NCBI GenBank assembly: GCA_013215285.1 | Contig: JABSRD010000001.1 | Location: 641,208-705,207 of the forward strand | From: Candidatus Nitrosopumilus sp. | Lineage (GTDB): Archaea > Thermoproteota > Nitrososphaeria > Nitrososphaerales > Nitrosopumilaceae | Reading direction: 5' to 3' | Length of the DNA: 64,000 bases | Shown here: positions 53,216 to 62,142 of the stretch, piece by piece | Numbering within the stretch: position 1 is the stretch's first letter | How the letters are laid out: every line of letters begins with the position of its first letter | The notes under the pieces: generated by a model | Databases searched by the model: none | Seen by the model: only the letters and a program-made list of their open reading frames with translations | Told to the model about the DNA's origin: nothing | Translations under genes and position numbers: made by a program

Positions 53216-53527
53216 TTAACCATAATCTACATACCTATCATAACGAGCTTCCACTTCTGGATTTTCACCTGATTGTATTTTTTCATACACAATATTTTTT
53301 CGCATTTCAATGTATTTGCAAATTTCAACAAATTCTTTATCTTTTGGATAGGAATCAAAGACTGGCTCAACCATCTTTAGATATTCGAGAGTTTTTTTTC
53401 TATATTCATCTCTTGTTGGTTTTTTGATTCCTTTCATTCTAAACCAAATTACTGCCCAACTTGAGCCTACTACATATGGTAATTGGTCAAATGCCCTTTC
53501 AATTTCATAACGTTCGTCGTTTCTCAT
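53216..53527 (-). CDS. Hypothetical protein at the end of the heme operon
   Basis: A 103-residue charged helical protein (DQLPYVVGSSWAVIWFRMKG, DEYRKKTLEYLKMVEPVFDS). Its start overlaps the hemB stop by 4 bases (ATGA), so it is made with the heme enzymes. The role is unknown; a heme-pathway accessory is possible from position only. Confidence 0.6.
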   Translation of the reverse strand: MRNDERYEIERAFDQLPYVVGSSWAVIWFRMKGIKKPTRDEYRKKTLEYLKMVEPVFDSYPKDKEFVEICKYIEMRKNIVYEKIQSGENPEVEARYDRYVDYG

Positions 53528-54504
53528 GACTCTTGTAGAAATTTAGAAGCTGATTTTGCAAAATATGTCACTATCATATCTGCACCCGCTCTTTTAATTG
53601 AATAAAGAATTTCTTGTGTGATTTCATTTTCATTTACATATTCTAATTGTGATGCAGCTTTTACCAATGCATATTCTCCTGAAACACTATATGCTGCAAC
53701 AGGAATGTTAAATTTTCTTCTTGTTTCTGCTATTAAATCTAAATAAGATAATGCAGGTTTTATCATTACAATATCTACTCCTTCGTTAATGTCTGTTTCA
53801 ACTTCCATCATTGCTTCTCTGGCGTTTGTATATGGAACTTGGTACGTTTTTCTATCTCCAAACTTTGGTGCACATTCTGCAGCATCTCTAAATGGTGAGT
53901 AAAAGTTTGAACGATGTTTAGCTGAATGTGACATTATTGAAACATCTGTAAATCCTTCATCATCAAGTGCTTTTCTAATTGCTGAAACTTGACCATCCAT
54001 CATTGCAGATGGTGATACTGTATCTACTCCTGCTTTTGCTTGACTGACAGCAACCTTTGCAAGTGTATCTAGACTAGTGTCATTATCAATTTTATTTCCT
54101 TGAACAATTCCACAATGCCCTGTAGATGTAAATTGACATAAACATACATCTGCCATAATTACTATTTTATCTCCAAAATTTTCTCTAATCTGAGAAATTG
54201 CTTTTTGAACAATTCCGTTATCATCAAATGCAGAAGTTCCTGCTTCATCTTTTTGAGTTGGAATTCCAAAAAGCATGATTGCTGGAATTCCTAAATCGAT
54301 AATTGTTTGCATTTCTCCATTAACATCTCCTAATGGAAGCCTTTCAATTTCTGACATTGATTCTATTTTGATTCTAGTTTGTAGATCTTCTTGAACAAAT
54401 ACTGGACAAATGAAATCCTTTGATGATAGTGTTGTTTGCTGAACCAATTCTCTCATTTTCTCGGATGTTCTTAGTCTGCGCAGACGTCTGATGGGAAATG
54501 ACAT
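53524..54504 (-). CDS. hemB: Delta-aminolevulinic acid dehydratase (porphobilinogen synthase)
   Basis: A 326-residue enzyme that condenses two 5-aminolevulinates to porphobilinogen. The two substrate lysines lie in SHSAKHRSNFYSPFRDAA and IVMIKPALSYLDLI. The three-cysteine zinc site DVCLCQFTSTGHCG marks the Zn-dependent type. It is third in the minus-strand unit siroheme domain-hemA-hemB-hypothetical protein. Confidence 0.95.
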   Translation of the reverse strand: MSFPIRRLRRLRTSEKMRELVQQTTLSSKDFICPVFVQEDLQTRIKIESMSEIERLPLGDVNGEMQTIIDLGIPAIMLFGIPTQKDEAGTSAFDDNGIVQKAISQIRENFGDKIVIMADVCLCQFTSTGHCGIVQGNKIDNDTSLDTLAKVAVSQAKAGVDTVSPSAMMDGQVSAIRKALDDEGFTDVSIMSHSAKHRSNFYSPFRDAAECAPKFGDRKTYQVPYTNAREAMMEVETDINEGVDIVMIKPALSYLDLIAETRRKFNIPVAAYSVSGEYALVKAASQLEYVNENEITQEILYSIKRAGADMIVTYFAKSASKFLQES

Positions 54505-54535
54505 GTTAGAAATTTTCTCCGGCTAAAATATAATC

Positions 54536-55807
54536 TTAGTCTGCCTGGTTCTGTTTTTTATAGTCAAATAGCTTACTTGCTAATTCCAATACGTCAGGTT
54601 TTCCTTGTTCTGATGCTTTTCTGATATTATTCATTGGAGTTGAAACAATACTTTCAACAACTGCTTTAGTTAGTTCCTCGATAATTTTGATCTTTTTCTC
54701 ATCTTTTTCATCAAGCATTTGAAGTGCTTTTCGGAATTCTTTTTCTCGTAGATACTCTATACTCTTGAAAACGTCTTTTACCAATGGTTCTGCATCTAAT
54801 CTTTTCATTGAGGCTTCTAATACAGAAACTTCCTCGTTAATTATATTTTCAATTGATTTTACCTTGTTTAATCGTGCATTCATGTTCTTTTCAACCATTT
54901 CTGCAATTTGATCTAAGTTCATCAGTTTCACACCTCCAATAGTTGCAACTTTTTCATCAACAGTTCTTGGATTTGATAAATCTAACACCATCATTCCATT
55001 TTTCTTTTCTTTCATAGCTTCCATGATTCTTTCATGTGTTACAAGAAAATACGGTGCAGTTGTTGCTACAAATAACACATCATAATTATCAAATCCTGAA
55101 AGTACTTCTTCAAATTTAACTGGCTCTCCTCCCATTGTTTCACAAAATGTATGTGATCTTCCCATAGTTCTACTTGTAACATCAAATGCATATCCTCTTC
55201 TTTGTAATGATTTTGCAACAAGAGTAGATACTTCACCTGTCCCAATCAACAAAATTTTCTTTGTTTTTAATTCATCAATATTTTCTTCTGCAAGTTTTAC
55301 TGCCATGGATCCAACTGAAACACCTCCCTTACCAATACCACTTGAATTTCTAATTCTAGTACCAATTCTAATTGCTTTATCAAATAGTGTGTTGAGGTGT
55401 TGACTTGATGCTTTTACTTGTCTTGCAGAAGTGATAGAGTTTTTTATTTGGCCTAAAATTTGTTCTTCTCCAATTACCATAGAGTCTAATCCTGATGTTA
55501 GTTTCAATAGGTGATGCAATGCTTCTTGATTTTCAACAAATTCAAGATTTTCATTACACATTTCTTCCTCAAGGCCAGCAAGTGATGCCCATGTTTTTTT
55601 AATTTTTTCTTTATCATATGTTTTTGATTTTCCAAATAACTCAATTCTGTTACAAGTTTGAATAATTACACATTCATCTAATCCTGAATGCTTTTTGAAT
55701 TGCTCATATGCATTTTCTATATCTCTTAATGTAAATTTCTCAAGAATATGGATTGGTGCATTACGAAAAGTTACACGTGCATTTATGATATTTTGATTCA
55801 TTTCCAA
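54536..55807 (-). CDS. hemA: Glutamyl-tRNA reductase
   Basis: A 423-residue enzyme, the first step of the C5 heme pathway. It has the catalytic cysteine in VIIQTCNRIELFGKS, the SGLDSMVIGEEQILGQIKNS region, the NADPH fold beginning at KTKKILLIGTGEVSTLVAKS, and a C-terminal dimerisation helix bundle. It precedes hemB by 31 bases and starts within the end of the siroheme synthase gene. Confidence 0.96.
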   Translation of the reverse strand: MEMNQNIINARVTFRNAPIHILEKFTLRDIENAYEQFKKHSGLDECVIIQTCNRIELFGKSKTYDKEKIKKTWASLAGLEEEMCNENLEFVENQEALHHLLKLTSGLDSMVIGEEQILGQIKNSITSARQVKASSQHLNTLFDKAIRIGTRIRNSSGIGKGGVSVGSMAVKLAEENIDELKTKKILLIGTGEVSTLVAKSLQRRGYAFDVTSRTMGRSHTFCETMGGEPVKFEEVLSGFDNYDVLFVATTAPYFLVTHERIMEAMKEKKNGMMVLDLSNPRTVDEKVATIGGVKLMNLDQIAEMVEKNMNARLNKVKSIENIINEEVSVLEASMKRLDAEPLVKDVFKSIEYLREKEFRKALQMLDEKDEKKIKIIEELTKAVVESIVSTPMNNIRKASEQGKPDVLELASKLFDYKKQNQAD

Positions 55808-56451
55808 TTTCTCAATATTATACTAGCTCGCTTTTCAGCTTTTTTCATCTGGCCGTCTTTTATTAATTGATCAATCTCATTATCAACCATGATACTGTGT
55901 AGATACTCTCTTCTTTGAGTTTGAGTGGGAATAGTTTCTTTTGCAAGTTTTCTTGCGATCTTTTGAATTTTGATTTGAGCAATGTCTTCTTTTGTGATTA
56001 TTTTTTTGAATATTTTTTCTGCATTTGTTTTAATTTTTTTTGACATTGCTGGACTACGACCTCCAGTAAATATTGCAATCTGAATTATATTTTCAAAATC
56101 AATTATTGCAGGATTTGAAAAATCACTTTCATCCGGACTATCTGAACTGTATGCAATTATTTTATTTCTTTTTGCACTACTAATTATTTTTTGATTAATC
56201 GCTTTGTTATTTGTAGTTGTAATTATCATGTATGGTTTAAATTTTAAAATAAATTTACCATCTTGAATTTTTTGTTTTTTAAATTTAATTTTTTTTGCTT
56301 TAACTAATTTTTTAATATCTGAGTTTATTGAATCACTAATTACTATGATTTCACAATTTTGCTTTAATAGAGAATTGATTCTTTTTTGTGCCTCATTTCC
56401 TCCACCAATTACGATGATTGTTTTATCTTGAAGATTAAGATTAACTATCAT
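55798..56451 (-). CDS. Precorrin-2 dehydrogenase / sirohydrochlorin ferrochelatase domain protein
   Basis: A 217-residue protein matching the N-terminal half of CysG/Met8p: Rossmann start LQDKTIIVIGGGNEAQKRIN and the IAIFTGGRSPAMSKKIKTNA segment. It oxidises precorrin-2 to sirohydrochlorin with NAD and may insert iron to form siroheme. The methyltransferase half is separate (cobA, 33575-34315). It starts the heme unit and is divergent from the siroheme decarboxylase, 74 bases away. Confidence 0.85.
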   Translation of the reverse strand: MIVNLNLQDKTIIVIGGGNEAQKRINSLLKQNCEIIVISDSINSDIKKLVKAKKIKFKKQKIQDGKFILKFKPYMIITTTNNKAINQKIISSAKRNKIIAYSSDSPDESDFSNPAIIDFENIIQIAIFTGGRSPAMSKKIKTNAEKIFKKIITKEDIAQIKIQKIARKLAKETIPTQTQRREYLHSIMVDNEIDQLIKDGQMKKAEKRASIILRNWK

Positions 56452-56525
56452 CGATCAAAAAGACTTCAGTTTCTATTTATGTATTAGAAATCAATGCGTA
56501 AAATACCAGTTACGTTTTTAATTGA

Positions 56526-57572
56526 ATGGAAAAAGTTACTGGTTACATGACTTCTATAGATAATTTGGATAAAGAAATTCTTAATGAAATACAATGGTCT
56601 TTTCCACTTGTGACAAGACCTTTTGATGCCATTGCAAAAAAATTCAATACCACTTCAGAAATTATCAAAGAACGTCTAAACAATCTAAAAGAAATTGGTG
56701 TTCTAAGGCAACTTAGTGCAATATTTGATACTAGAAAACTTGGATACACTAGTTCACTAGTTGCAATGGAAATTGAAGATGACAAACTAGAATATGTTGC
56801 AAGCCAAATTAATCGTCATCCCGGTGTTACTCATAATTATGAGCGTGATCATCAGTTTAATCTTTGGTTTACTCTAGCTGTTCCACCTAGAACAGATTTG
56901 AACGCAGAACTTGATAAATTCAATGTACTAAAAGGAATAATAAAAGTACGAATGCTTCCAACTTTACAACTATTCAAAATTGGTGTTAAACTAGATTTAG
57001 TTGATGAAAAAAAACATGATATTGCTCCAACTGAAGAGAAAAAAGAAATTAAAAATATAAAATTTGAACCAACCGAACAAGACAAAGACTTTATTCGTGA
57101 ATTACAAAAAAACATGGCAATTATTGATGAACCATTTGTAAATGCTGCAAATAATCTTGGATTAACTGAAAATGAAGTATTTGAAAAGATGAAACATTAT
57201 GAAGACATTGGTGTAATGAGAAGATTTGCAGCTATTCTAAGACATAGACAAATTGGATTTACTGCAAATGGGATGATAGTTTGGAAAGTACCTGAAGATA
57301 AAATATCTGAAGTAGGGGAAAAACTAGGCTCATTCCCTCAGGTGAGTCATTGCTATGAACGACCTACATATCCTGATTGGCCATACAATGTATTTTCAAT
57401 GATCCATTGTAAAACTCAAGATGAAGCACATGATGTAGCAAAAACAATACAAGATCAAATTCATGTTGATGAATATGATATTCTTTTTAGTACTCGTGAA
57501 TTCAAAAAAACAAGAGTCGAATATTTCGTAGAAAAATCTTTCACTTTAGAAGAAACAATCCCTAACTCTTAG
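56526..57572 (+). CDS. ahbAB: Siroheme decarboxylase, AhbA-AhbB fused in one chain
   Basis: A 348-residue protein made of two homologous halves, each with an Lrp/AsnC-type winged helix followed by a ferredoxin-like domain. The halves are residues about 10-160 (LDKEILNEIQWSFPLVTRPF, then HPGVTHNYERDHQFNLWFTL) and 190-340 (then FPQVSHCYERPTYPDWPYNV). The H-N/C-YER phrases are those of siroheme decarboxylases AhbA and AhbB, which turn siroheme into 12,18-didecarboxysiroheme on the archaeal heme route. Automatic annotation tends to call it an Lrp regulator. Its position next to the heme genes supports the enzyme reading. Confidence 0.85.
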   Translation: MEKVTGYMTSIDNLDKEILNEIQWSFPLVTRPFDAIAKKFNTTSEIIKERLNNLKEIGVLRQLSAIFDTRKLGYTSSLVAMEIEDDKLEYVASQINRHPGVTHNYERDHQFNLWFTLAVPPRTDLNAELDKFNVLKGIIKVRMLPTLQLFKIGVKLDLVDEKKHDIAPTEEKKEIKNIKFEPTEQDKDFIRELQKNMAIIDEPFVNAANNLGLTENEVFEKMKHYEDIGVMRRFAAILRHRQIGFTANGMIVWKVPEDKISEVGEKLGSFPQVSHCYERPTYPDWPYNVFSMIHCKTQDEAHDVAKTIQDQIHVDEYDILFSTREFKKTRVEYFVEKSFTLEETIPNS

Positions 57573-57661
57573 AATTCATTTTCATCATGTCCTACGACAT
57601 GAACTGTACAAAAATATTGGTTATTCATGTTACAATAGTATGTAGAATTATTAGCACACAT
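57569..57661 (-). CDS. Small cysteine/histidine-rich zinc-binding ORF, start uncertain
   Basis: The frame MCANNSTYYCNMNNQYFCTV with HVVGHDENEF behind it has three cysteines and two histidines spaced like a B-box or treble-clef zinc site. Four residues upstream of the ATG the same open frame contributes PLCKM, so a full CxxC knuckle would need an earlier, non-standard start; no ATG, GTG or TTG is present there. The frame extends back to about 57740. It ends 3 bases inside the convergent ahbAB gene. It may be a small protein or a remnant. Confidence 0.4.
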   Translation of the reverse strand: MCANNSTYYCNMNNQYFCTVHVVGHDENEF

Positions 57662-57728
57662 TTTACACAGTGGTTTTTTATCATTTTCTGATAATTTTGT
57701 ATGGTATATCTTACTCCTACTAGTAACG

Positions 57729-57917
57729 TTAGAATTCTTGTATATATATTCTTGTCATGTTTGAAAAATATTCTGTTTGAAGTGGATTTAGAGGCTCATC
57801 ACTGTTAATTTTTTTAATTATTGCTTTCCATTTTTTATAATCGCCAATCCTGGCAAGCTTCATTCTTTCTATAATTTCTAAAGTTTTTTGAGCATCTATT
57901 TGTCTGTCCATTGACAA
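57729..57917 (-). CDS. Small helical protein, 62 aa
   Basis: A charged two-helix protein (QIDAQKTLEIIERMKLARIG, YKKWKAIIKKINSDEPLNP). It begins 1 base after the aldo/keto reductase stop and is therefore in the same transcript. No family is recognised. Confidence 0.55.
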   Translation of the reverse strand: MSMDRQIDAQKTLEIIERMKLARIGDYKKWKAIIKKINSDEPLNPLQTEYFSNMTRIYIQEF

Positions 57918-57918
57918 A

Positions 57919-58917
57919 CTAGTTAGCTGGGATGGTTGCCTTTAATTCATAGGATGGCCACGAATTATACAATTCTTCAACCTCTTTCATATCTGAGCTT
58001 GAAATGTATTTTTCATCTGCCATTTCAGCATACATGACAATTTCTTCTTCACTGATCATTGTTGGAAGTACTGTTGTGAATCCTTTTTTTGTCATCATAA
58101 ACTTCATTGCAAATTCTGTGACGCTTAATCCATTTCTTTCTGCAATTGGTTTGAATTGTTCAACTTTTTCTAATGATGCTTTAAGCCACTCTCGTTTCCT
58201 AACTGATCTGTGATCATTATCATCAAATTTTGTATCTGCGTTAACCTTCCCTGTAAGTATTCCTGATGCTTCTGGAACTCTAACTAAAATTCCAACATCT
58301 GTTTCTTCAGCTTTTTTCATTAATTCGTTTCCTGGAGTTTGTTCTAAAATATTGTAAACTGTCTGAACTGCACTTACATTTGGTCTATCCATTGCCTCCA
58401 AGCCTTCCTGTGTCCAACCAATTGCAGGACCTAATGCCACTTGGTATGTTTTGATGGATTCATCTGCAACAAAACCATCTAAGACATTAAAAATTGAATC
58501 ATTTCTAATATCTTTTAGTTTTGGATTATGCAAACCATACATGTCAAGATGATCTGTTTGTAATCGCTCTAAACTATTTCGTAATGCCATTTTAGTAAAA
58601 TCCTCGTTAAAATTCTGTGGTAATTCTTTATGCCCAATTTGTTCAACTTCGCTAAAATCATAACCGTATTTTGTAGATATGACAATTTCATCTCTCATAT
58701 CTTTGAAAACTTCACCAATGAGTCTTTCACTTTTCCCTTTACCATACAAGTCTCCTGTTTCAAAAAAGTTAATTCCTACATCGTATGCTTTTTTCAGCAT
58801 TCTTTTAGCTTCATCTTCTTCAATTTTTTTGCCCCACCAATCAAGAGCAATAGCCCAAGCTCCAAATCCAACTTCAGATACTTTGATGTCTGTTTTTCCT
58901 AGTTTATTGTATTTCAT
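57919..58917 (-). CDS. Aldo/keto reductase
   Basis: A 332-residue TIM-barrel oxidoreductase. It starts with NKLGKTDIKVSEVGFGAWAI and has the catalytic tetrad regions FFETGDLYGKGKSE (Asp and Tyr), IVISTKYGYDF (Lys) and DMYGLHNP (His). NADPH-binding residues lie near the C-terminus. The substrate is unknown. It is cotranscribed with the 62-residue gene. Confidence 0.88.
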   Translation of the reverse strand: MKYNKLGKTDIKVSEVGFGAWAIALDWWGKKIEEDEAKRMLKKAYDVGINFFETGDLYGKGKSERLIGEVFKDMRDEIVISTKYGYDFSEVEQIGHKELPQNFNEDFTKMALRNSLERLQTDHLDMYGLHNPKLKDIRNDSIFNVLDGFVADESIKTYQVALGPAIGWTQEGLEAMDRPNVSAVQTVYNILEQTPGNELMKKAEETDVGILVRVPEASGILTGKVNADTKFDDNDHRSVRKREWLKASLEKVEQFKPIAERNGLSVTEFAMKFMMTKKGFTTVLPTMISEEEIVMYAEMADEKYISSSDMKEVEELYNSWPSYELKATIPAN

Positions 58918-59014
58918 CTCAAATCTTCTTTCACTTTTTAAATTTCATCATTTATGTTTATCCAAGATTTGCATTAATGACATTCTTAAAAATTAGTAAA
59001 TTTTTTCAAAAAAC

Positions 59015-59689
59015 CTATCCTAGACTAATTATCAATGGAATGATGTCTTTTTTGACACTCACAATCATTGGAATGTCGTTTTGGACATATTTTGATACTT
59101 CTGACTCTCTCAATTCCATGATAAGATTTTGGAAATCTCTGATGTCATCTACTTCAAATGCTAGCATGAAATCCTGATCATGTATTCCAAAAGAATATGT
59201 TGTGTTTAGAACAACTTGCGGATATTTTTTACTTATCCCTATATGTTCATCCATAATTTCTTGACGTTTTTCTTTATCTAGAAGATACCATTCCCTTGTT
59301 TTTGTAAATGGATATACTATGACGTGTTTTTTTGGTTCATCCCCTGTTAGAAAGCCATGAGCTTTTTGTTCTTGAACATAAAGAGATGACCGTGTACATG
59401 ACAAATATGTTTTTGATGGTATGATGTATTTTCCAAAAACTGTTTTGTATAATTTTTCAATTACTATTTGAATTTCTTCTATTGTTTTTGCTGCAAACCA
59501 AAATAGAAAGTCAGTATCATCTCTTAAACCTAAATTAGAATATGATCTAAACATAATTCCAGAATTATTAATTATGTTTTCAACTTCTTTTGCAGATTCT
59601 TCTTTTGCCAAATCTGCCATCCATCTCCATTTAGGATCTACTTTGAAAAATGAGAAATTAAAATAATATTGTTCACTGTTATCTGACAT
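59015..59689 (-). CDS. Chlorite dismutase / HemQ family protein
   Basis: A 224-residue protein of the dimeric alpha/beta-barrel Cld family. It has KHVIVYPFTKTREWYLLDKE, IMDEHIGISKKYPQVVLNTT, YSFGIHDQDFMLAFEVDDIR and the C-terminal helix LIMELRESEVSKYV. Members of this non-chlorite-degrading clade (HemQ/ChdC) decarboxylate coproheme to heme. Close to the Ahb and hemA/B genes, a part in the last steps of heme formation is a reasonable inference; otherwise its role is open. Confidence 0.8.
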   Translation of the reverse strand: MSDNSEQYYFNFSFFKVDPKWRWMADLAKEESAKEVENIINNSGIMFRSYSNLGLRDDTDFLFWFAAKTIEEIQIVIEKLYKTVFGKYIIPSKTYLSCTRSSLYVQEQKAHGFLTGDEPKKHVIVYPFTKTREWYLLDKEKRQEIMDEHIGISKKYPQVVLNTTYSFGIHDQDFMLAFEVDDIRDFQNLIMELRESEVSKYVQNDIPMIVSVKKDIIPLIISLG

Positions 59690-59735
59690 ATTTCATTCCA
59701 TCTTGAAACCCTATTTAAACAAAAAACTTGATTTT

Positions 59736-59948
59736 CTATTGTGGAATCTCTATGATTTTCTTTTGGGATTTATGACCTGATTTAATTTGAACAAGTGTAG
59801 TTGACACTCCAAAATGTTTTGCGAGTTTTTTTATAATTTCTTTATTTGCTTCTCCTTTGATTGCTTTTGATTTTATTCCAATATTGATTTGATCTTCTTT
59901 TATTTCTAAAAATTCTTTAGAAAACTCTACTTGAACTTTGTAAATCAA
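59736..59948 (-). CDS. DUF167 (YggU) family protein
   Basis: A 70-residue protein with the DUF167 pattern: IKSKAIKGEANKEIIKKLAK followed by VQIKSGHKSQKKIIEI. This small alpha/beta fold is found in all domains of life and has no agreed function. It lies between the HemQ-like gene and sufC. Confidence 0.8.
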   Translation of the reverse strand: MIYKVQVEFSKEFLEIKEDQINIGIKSKAIKGEANKEIIKKLAKHFGVSTTLVQIKSGHKSQKKIIEIPQ

Positions 59949-59979
59949 TAGTTTTTTGAAAAAATGTTCTGCTTAAATT

Positions 59980-60753
59980 TTATTGGGCTGGTTGTTCTAA
60001 AACCCACTCATAACCTTCTGCTTCTAGTTTGTCTGCAAGAGATGCATCCCCAGTTTTCAATACTTGGCCTTTAGCAAACACATGAACATAGTCTAATTTG
60101 TCTAAGAATTTTAAAATTCTAGCATAGTGAGTAATTATAATTATTGTGGCATCTTTATCTGCAACTTGACTGATTGCTTTTGCTACTGCTTGTACAGCAT
60201 CTATATCTAAACCTGAATCTGGTTCATCTAAAATTGAAACTTTTGGTTTTAGTACTGCCATTTGTAAAACTTCTGCACGTTTTTTCTCTCCACCTGAAAA
60301 TCCTTCATTGAGATATCTTGAAAGAAATTCTTCTTTCAATCCAACTTTTTCTAAATTTTCTTTAAGGTATTTTTGAAATTCTCTTACTGTGATGAATACT
60401 TCTCTGCTGTCCCCTTCCAGTGCTTTACTTAATGAATTGTAAGCTGTTCTAAGAAAGTGAGAAAATCCTACACCTGAAACTTCTGTTGGGTATTGAAATC
60501 CTAAGAATAATCCTTTTTTTGCTCTTTCATTTGCCTTTAAACCTAAAATGCTTTCTCCATCTATCAAAATATCTCCTTGTGTAACTTTGTATTTTGGATG
60601 TCCAAGTAATGTATAAGCTAGTGTACTTTTTCCTGAACCGTTAGGTCCCATAATGGCATGTACTTCTCCAGGTCCTGTTTTTAGATTAACACCTTTTAGA
60701 ATCTCTTTACCTCCTATTGATACATGAAGATCTTTAATTTCTAACACTGCCAT
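59980..60753 (-). CDS. sufC: Fe-S assembly ATPase SufC
   Basis: A 257-residue ABC-type ATPase with Walker A GPNGSGKST, SufC-specific FLGFQYPTEVSGVGFSHFLR, signature GFSGGEKKRAEVLQM, Walker B VSILDEPDSGLDIDAV and the switch histidine IIITHYARIL. It powers the SufBCD scaffold encoded at 35.2-38.0 kb. Separation from sufBD is unusual compared with bacterial suf operons, though gene splitting occurs in archaea. Confidence 0.95.
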   Translation of the reverse strand: MAVLEIKDLHVSIGGKEILKGVNLKTGPGEVHAIMGPNGSGKSTLAYTLLGHPKYKVTQGDILIDGESILGLKANERAKKGLFLGFQYPTEVSGVGFSHFLRTAYNSLSKALEGDSREVFITVREFQKYLKENLEKVGLKEEFLSRYLNEGFSGGEKKRAEVLQMAVLKPKVSILDEPDSGLDIDAVQAVAKAISQVADKDATIIIITHYARILKFLDKLDYVHVFAKGQVLKTGDASLADKLEAEGYEWVLEQPAQ

Positions 60754-60846
60754 GTTGCGCTTAATTTTCTTTCTATATATAATACCGACGAAATTTAGCT
60801 AATCCTAACCAGAAGTTTTTAAAAATAAAATGAAAAAAGGGGGGAT

Positions 60847-61803
60847 TTAATTTTTGGCCAGAGATGGTCTCAAAGTAATTTTGAGTTTGTAGCATGTTAG
60901 AATCTCTTTACATCTGTTTCTGATAGTAACTTCTGTAACTCCTGCAATACTTGAAACGTCTCTTTGGAGTACGTTTTGTCCAAGTAGTATTGATGAAACG
61001 TATAGGTATGCTGCTGCAATTCCATTTGGAGCTTTTCCATCTGAAATGTTACTATCTTTTGTTTTTTCTGCAATTTCCAAGGCTAATCTTTCGACTCTAA
61101 CCTCAGTTTGTGTCATGTTTGCTATTTTTGAGATGTATTTGTCCATGGTTACTACTGGGGCTGATAATTGCTCCACTTCCATTACCATGGTTCTATAGTA
61201 TTTTGCTGCAAGTTTTGTTTTTGATTTAACATCTTTTGCTGGACATATTCCTCGGCAAATTTCTTCTAGTGATCTTACTACTTCACATTGTTTACATGCT
61301 ATGTAAATTGTAGCAGATGTTATACTGACTACTGATTTTCCCTTCACATCTACATGTCCATCCAAGTTTCTGTATATCATAGAAGCAGTTTCCAACACAT
61401 TCTTTGAAAGATTAAGACTATTACATGTCTCACCCATTTTTGCTAAAACATTTGCAAGTCTTCTTTCTTTTGGTGATGAAATTCGTACTCTTTGTTGCCA
61501 TTTTCTGAGATTGCGCATTTGGTTTGAAACTTCGTGGTTGATTGTTTTTCCACTAAAGTCTTTTGATCCCATTGAAATCTCAGTTGTTATTCCCAAATCA
61601 TGTTGAGAATATGTTGTTTGTCCGGTTGCTCTTGCTAGCTTCATTTTGTCTTCGAGATTTGAGCTAATTGTTTCTGGACCACTATCTACAATCTGATCAG
61701 CGACTACTATGCCACAACCAGAGCAGATTATTTCACCATTTTGCATGTCATCTACTAATGTAGATTTACATTCAGAACAGCTTTGGGTTTCTAGTATGTT
61801 CAT
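60847..61803 (-). CDS. tfb: Transcription initiation factor IIB (TFB)
   Basis: A 318-residue archaeal TFB: N-terminal zinc ribbon (CSECKSTLVDD...IICSGCGIVV), a B-finger/linker region, and two cyclin-like repeats (residues about 115-205 and 215-305, with SVVSITSATIYIACKQCEVV and NGIAAAYLYVSSILLG). It recruits RNA polymerase to TBP-bound promoters. It starts within the stop of the Gar1 gene. Confidence 0.95.
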   Translation of the reverse strand: MNILETQSCSECKSTLVDDMQNGEIICSGCGIVVADQIVDSGPETISSNLEDKMKLARATGQTTYSQHDLGITTEISMGSKDFSGKTINHEVSNQMRNLRKWQQRVRISSPKERRLANVLAKMGETCNSLNLSKNVLETASMIYRNLDGHVDVKGKSVVSITSATIYIACKQCEVVRSLEEICRGICPAKDVKSKTKLAAKYYRTMVMEVEQLSAPVVTMDKYISKIANMTQTEVRVERLALEIAEKTKDSNISDGKAPNGIAAAYLYVSSILLGQNVLQRDVSSIAGVTEVTIRNRCKEILTCYKLKITLRPSLAKN

Positions 61804-62069
61804 TTTTTTCTTCTCCTAAATTTTTTGTTTGTACTTACAGGAGGTTCTTCATCTGCGAAAACACTTTTGCCAATGAATTTTTTTATATTATTTGTTAACG
61901 GCGTTGCTGATGCAAACGGTCTATTTACTGGACCTATCAATTCCATTACTTTTGCAACTCTAGTTCCTTTTTCGTCACAGAGTATTTGTCCCTCAGCTAA
62001 TTCTTTAGATAGCTGAATGATTACCCTGCCACTACCGGCTAGGTGCATTATTTCGCCTACCTCCTGCAA
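61800..62069 (-). CDS. gar1: H/ACA RNA-protein complex subunit Gar1
   Basis: An 89-residue protein with the Gar1 beta-barrel: GEIMHLAGSGRVIIQLSK, CDEKGTRVAKVMELIGPVNR (the KVxEIFGPVxxP-like core) and a basic tail FRRRKK. It takes part in RNA-guided pseudouridylation. Coupling to TFB (4-base overlap) is common in archaea. The start may be the Met at residue 8. Confidence 0.85.
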   Translation of the reverse strand: MQEVGEIMHLAGSGRVIIQLSKELAEGQILCDEKGTRVAKVMELIGPVNRPFASATPLTNNIKKFIGKSVFADEEPPVSTNKKFRRRKK

Positions 62070-62142
62070 TTAAGAATACTAATTATGATACACTATCATA
62101 GACTTCTGTCAACTTTACTTTAGTTAAGAGCTAGATTTGATT

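Noticed and set aside
56526..57572. Lrp/AsnC transcription regulator
   Set aside because: Both halves carry the HxxxxxYER-type segments of siroheme decarboxylases, and the gene sits beside the heme genes, so the enzyme call is preferred.
57590..57610. Palindrome TCATGTC...GACATGA as an operator
   Set aside because: It lies inside the small cysteine/histidine-rich frame at 57569-57661 and is adequately explained by coding for the VHVVGHD stretch.
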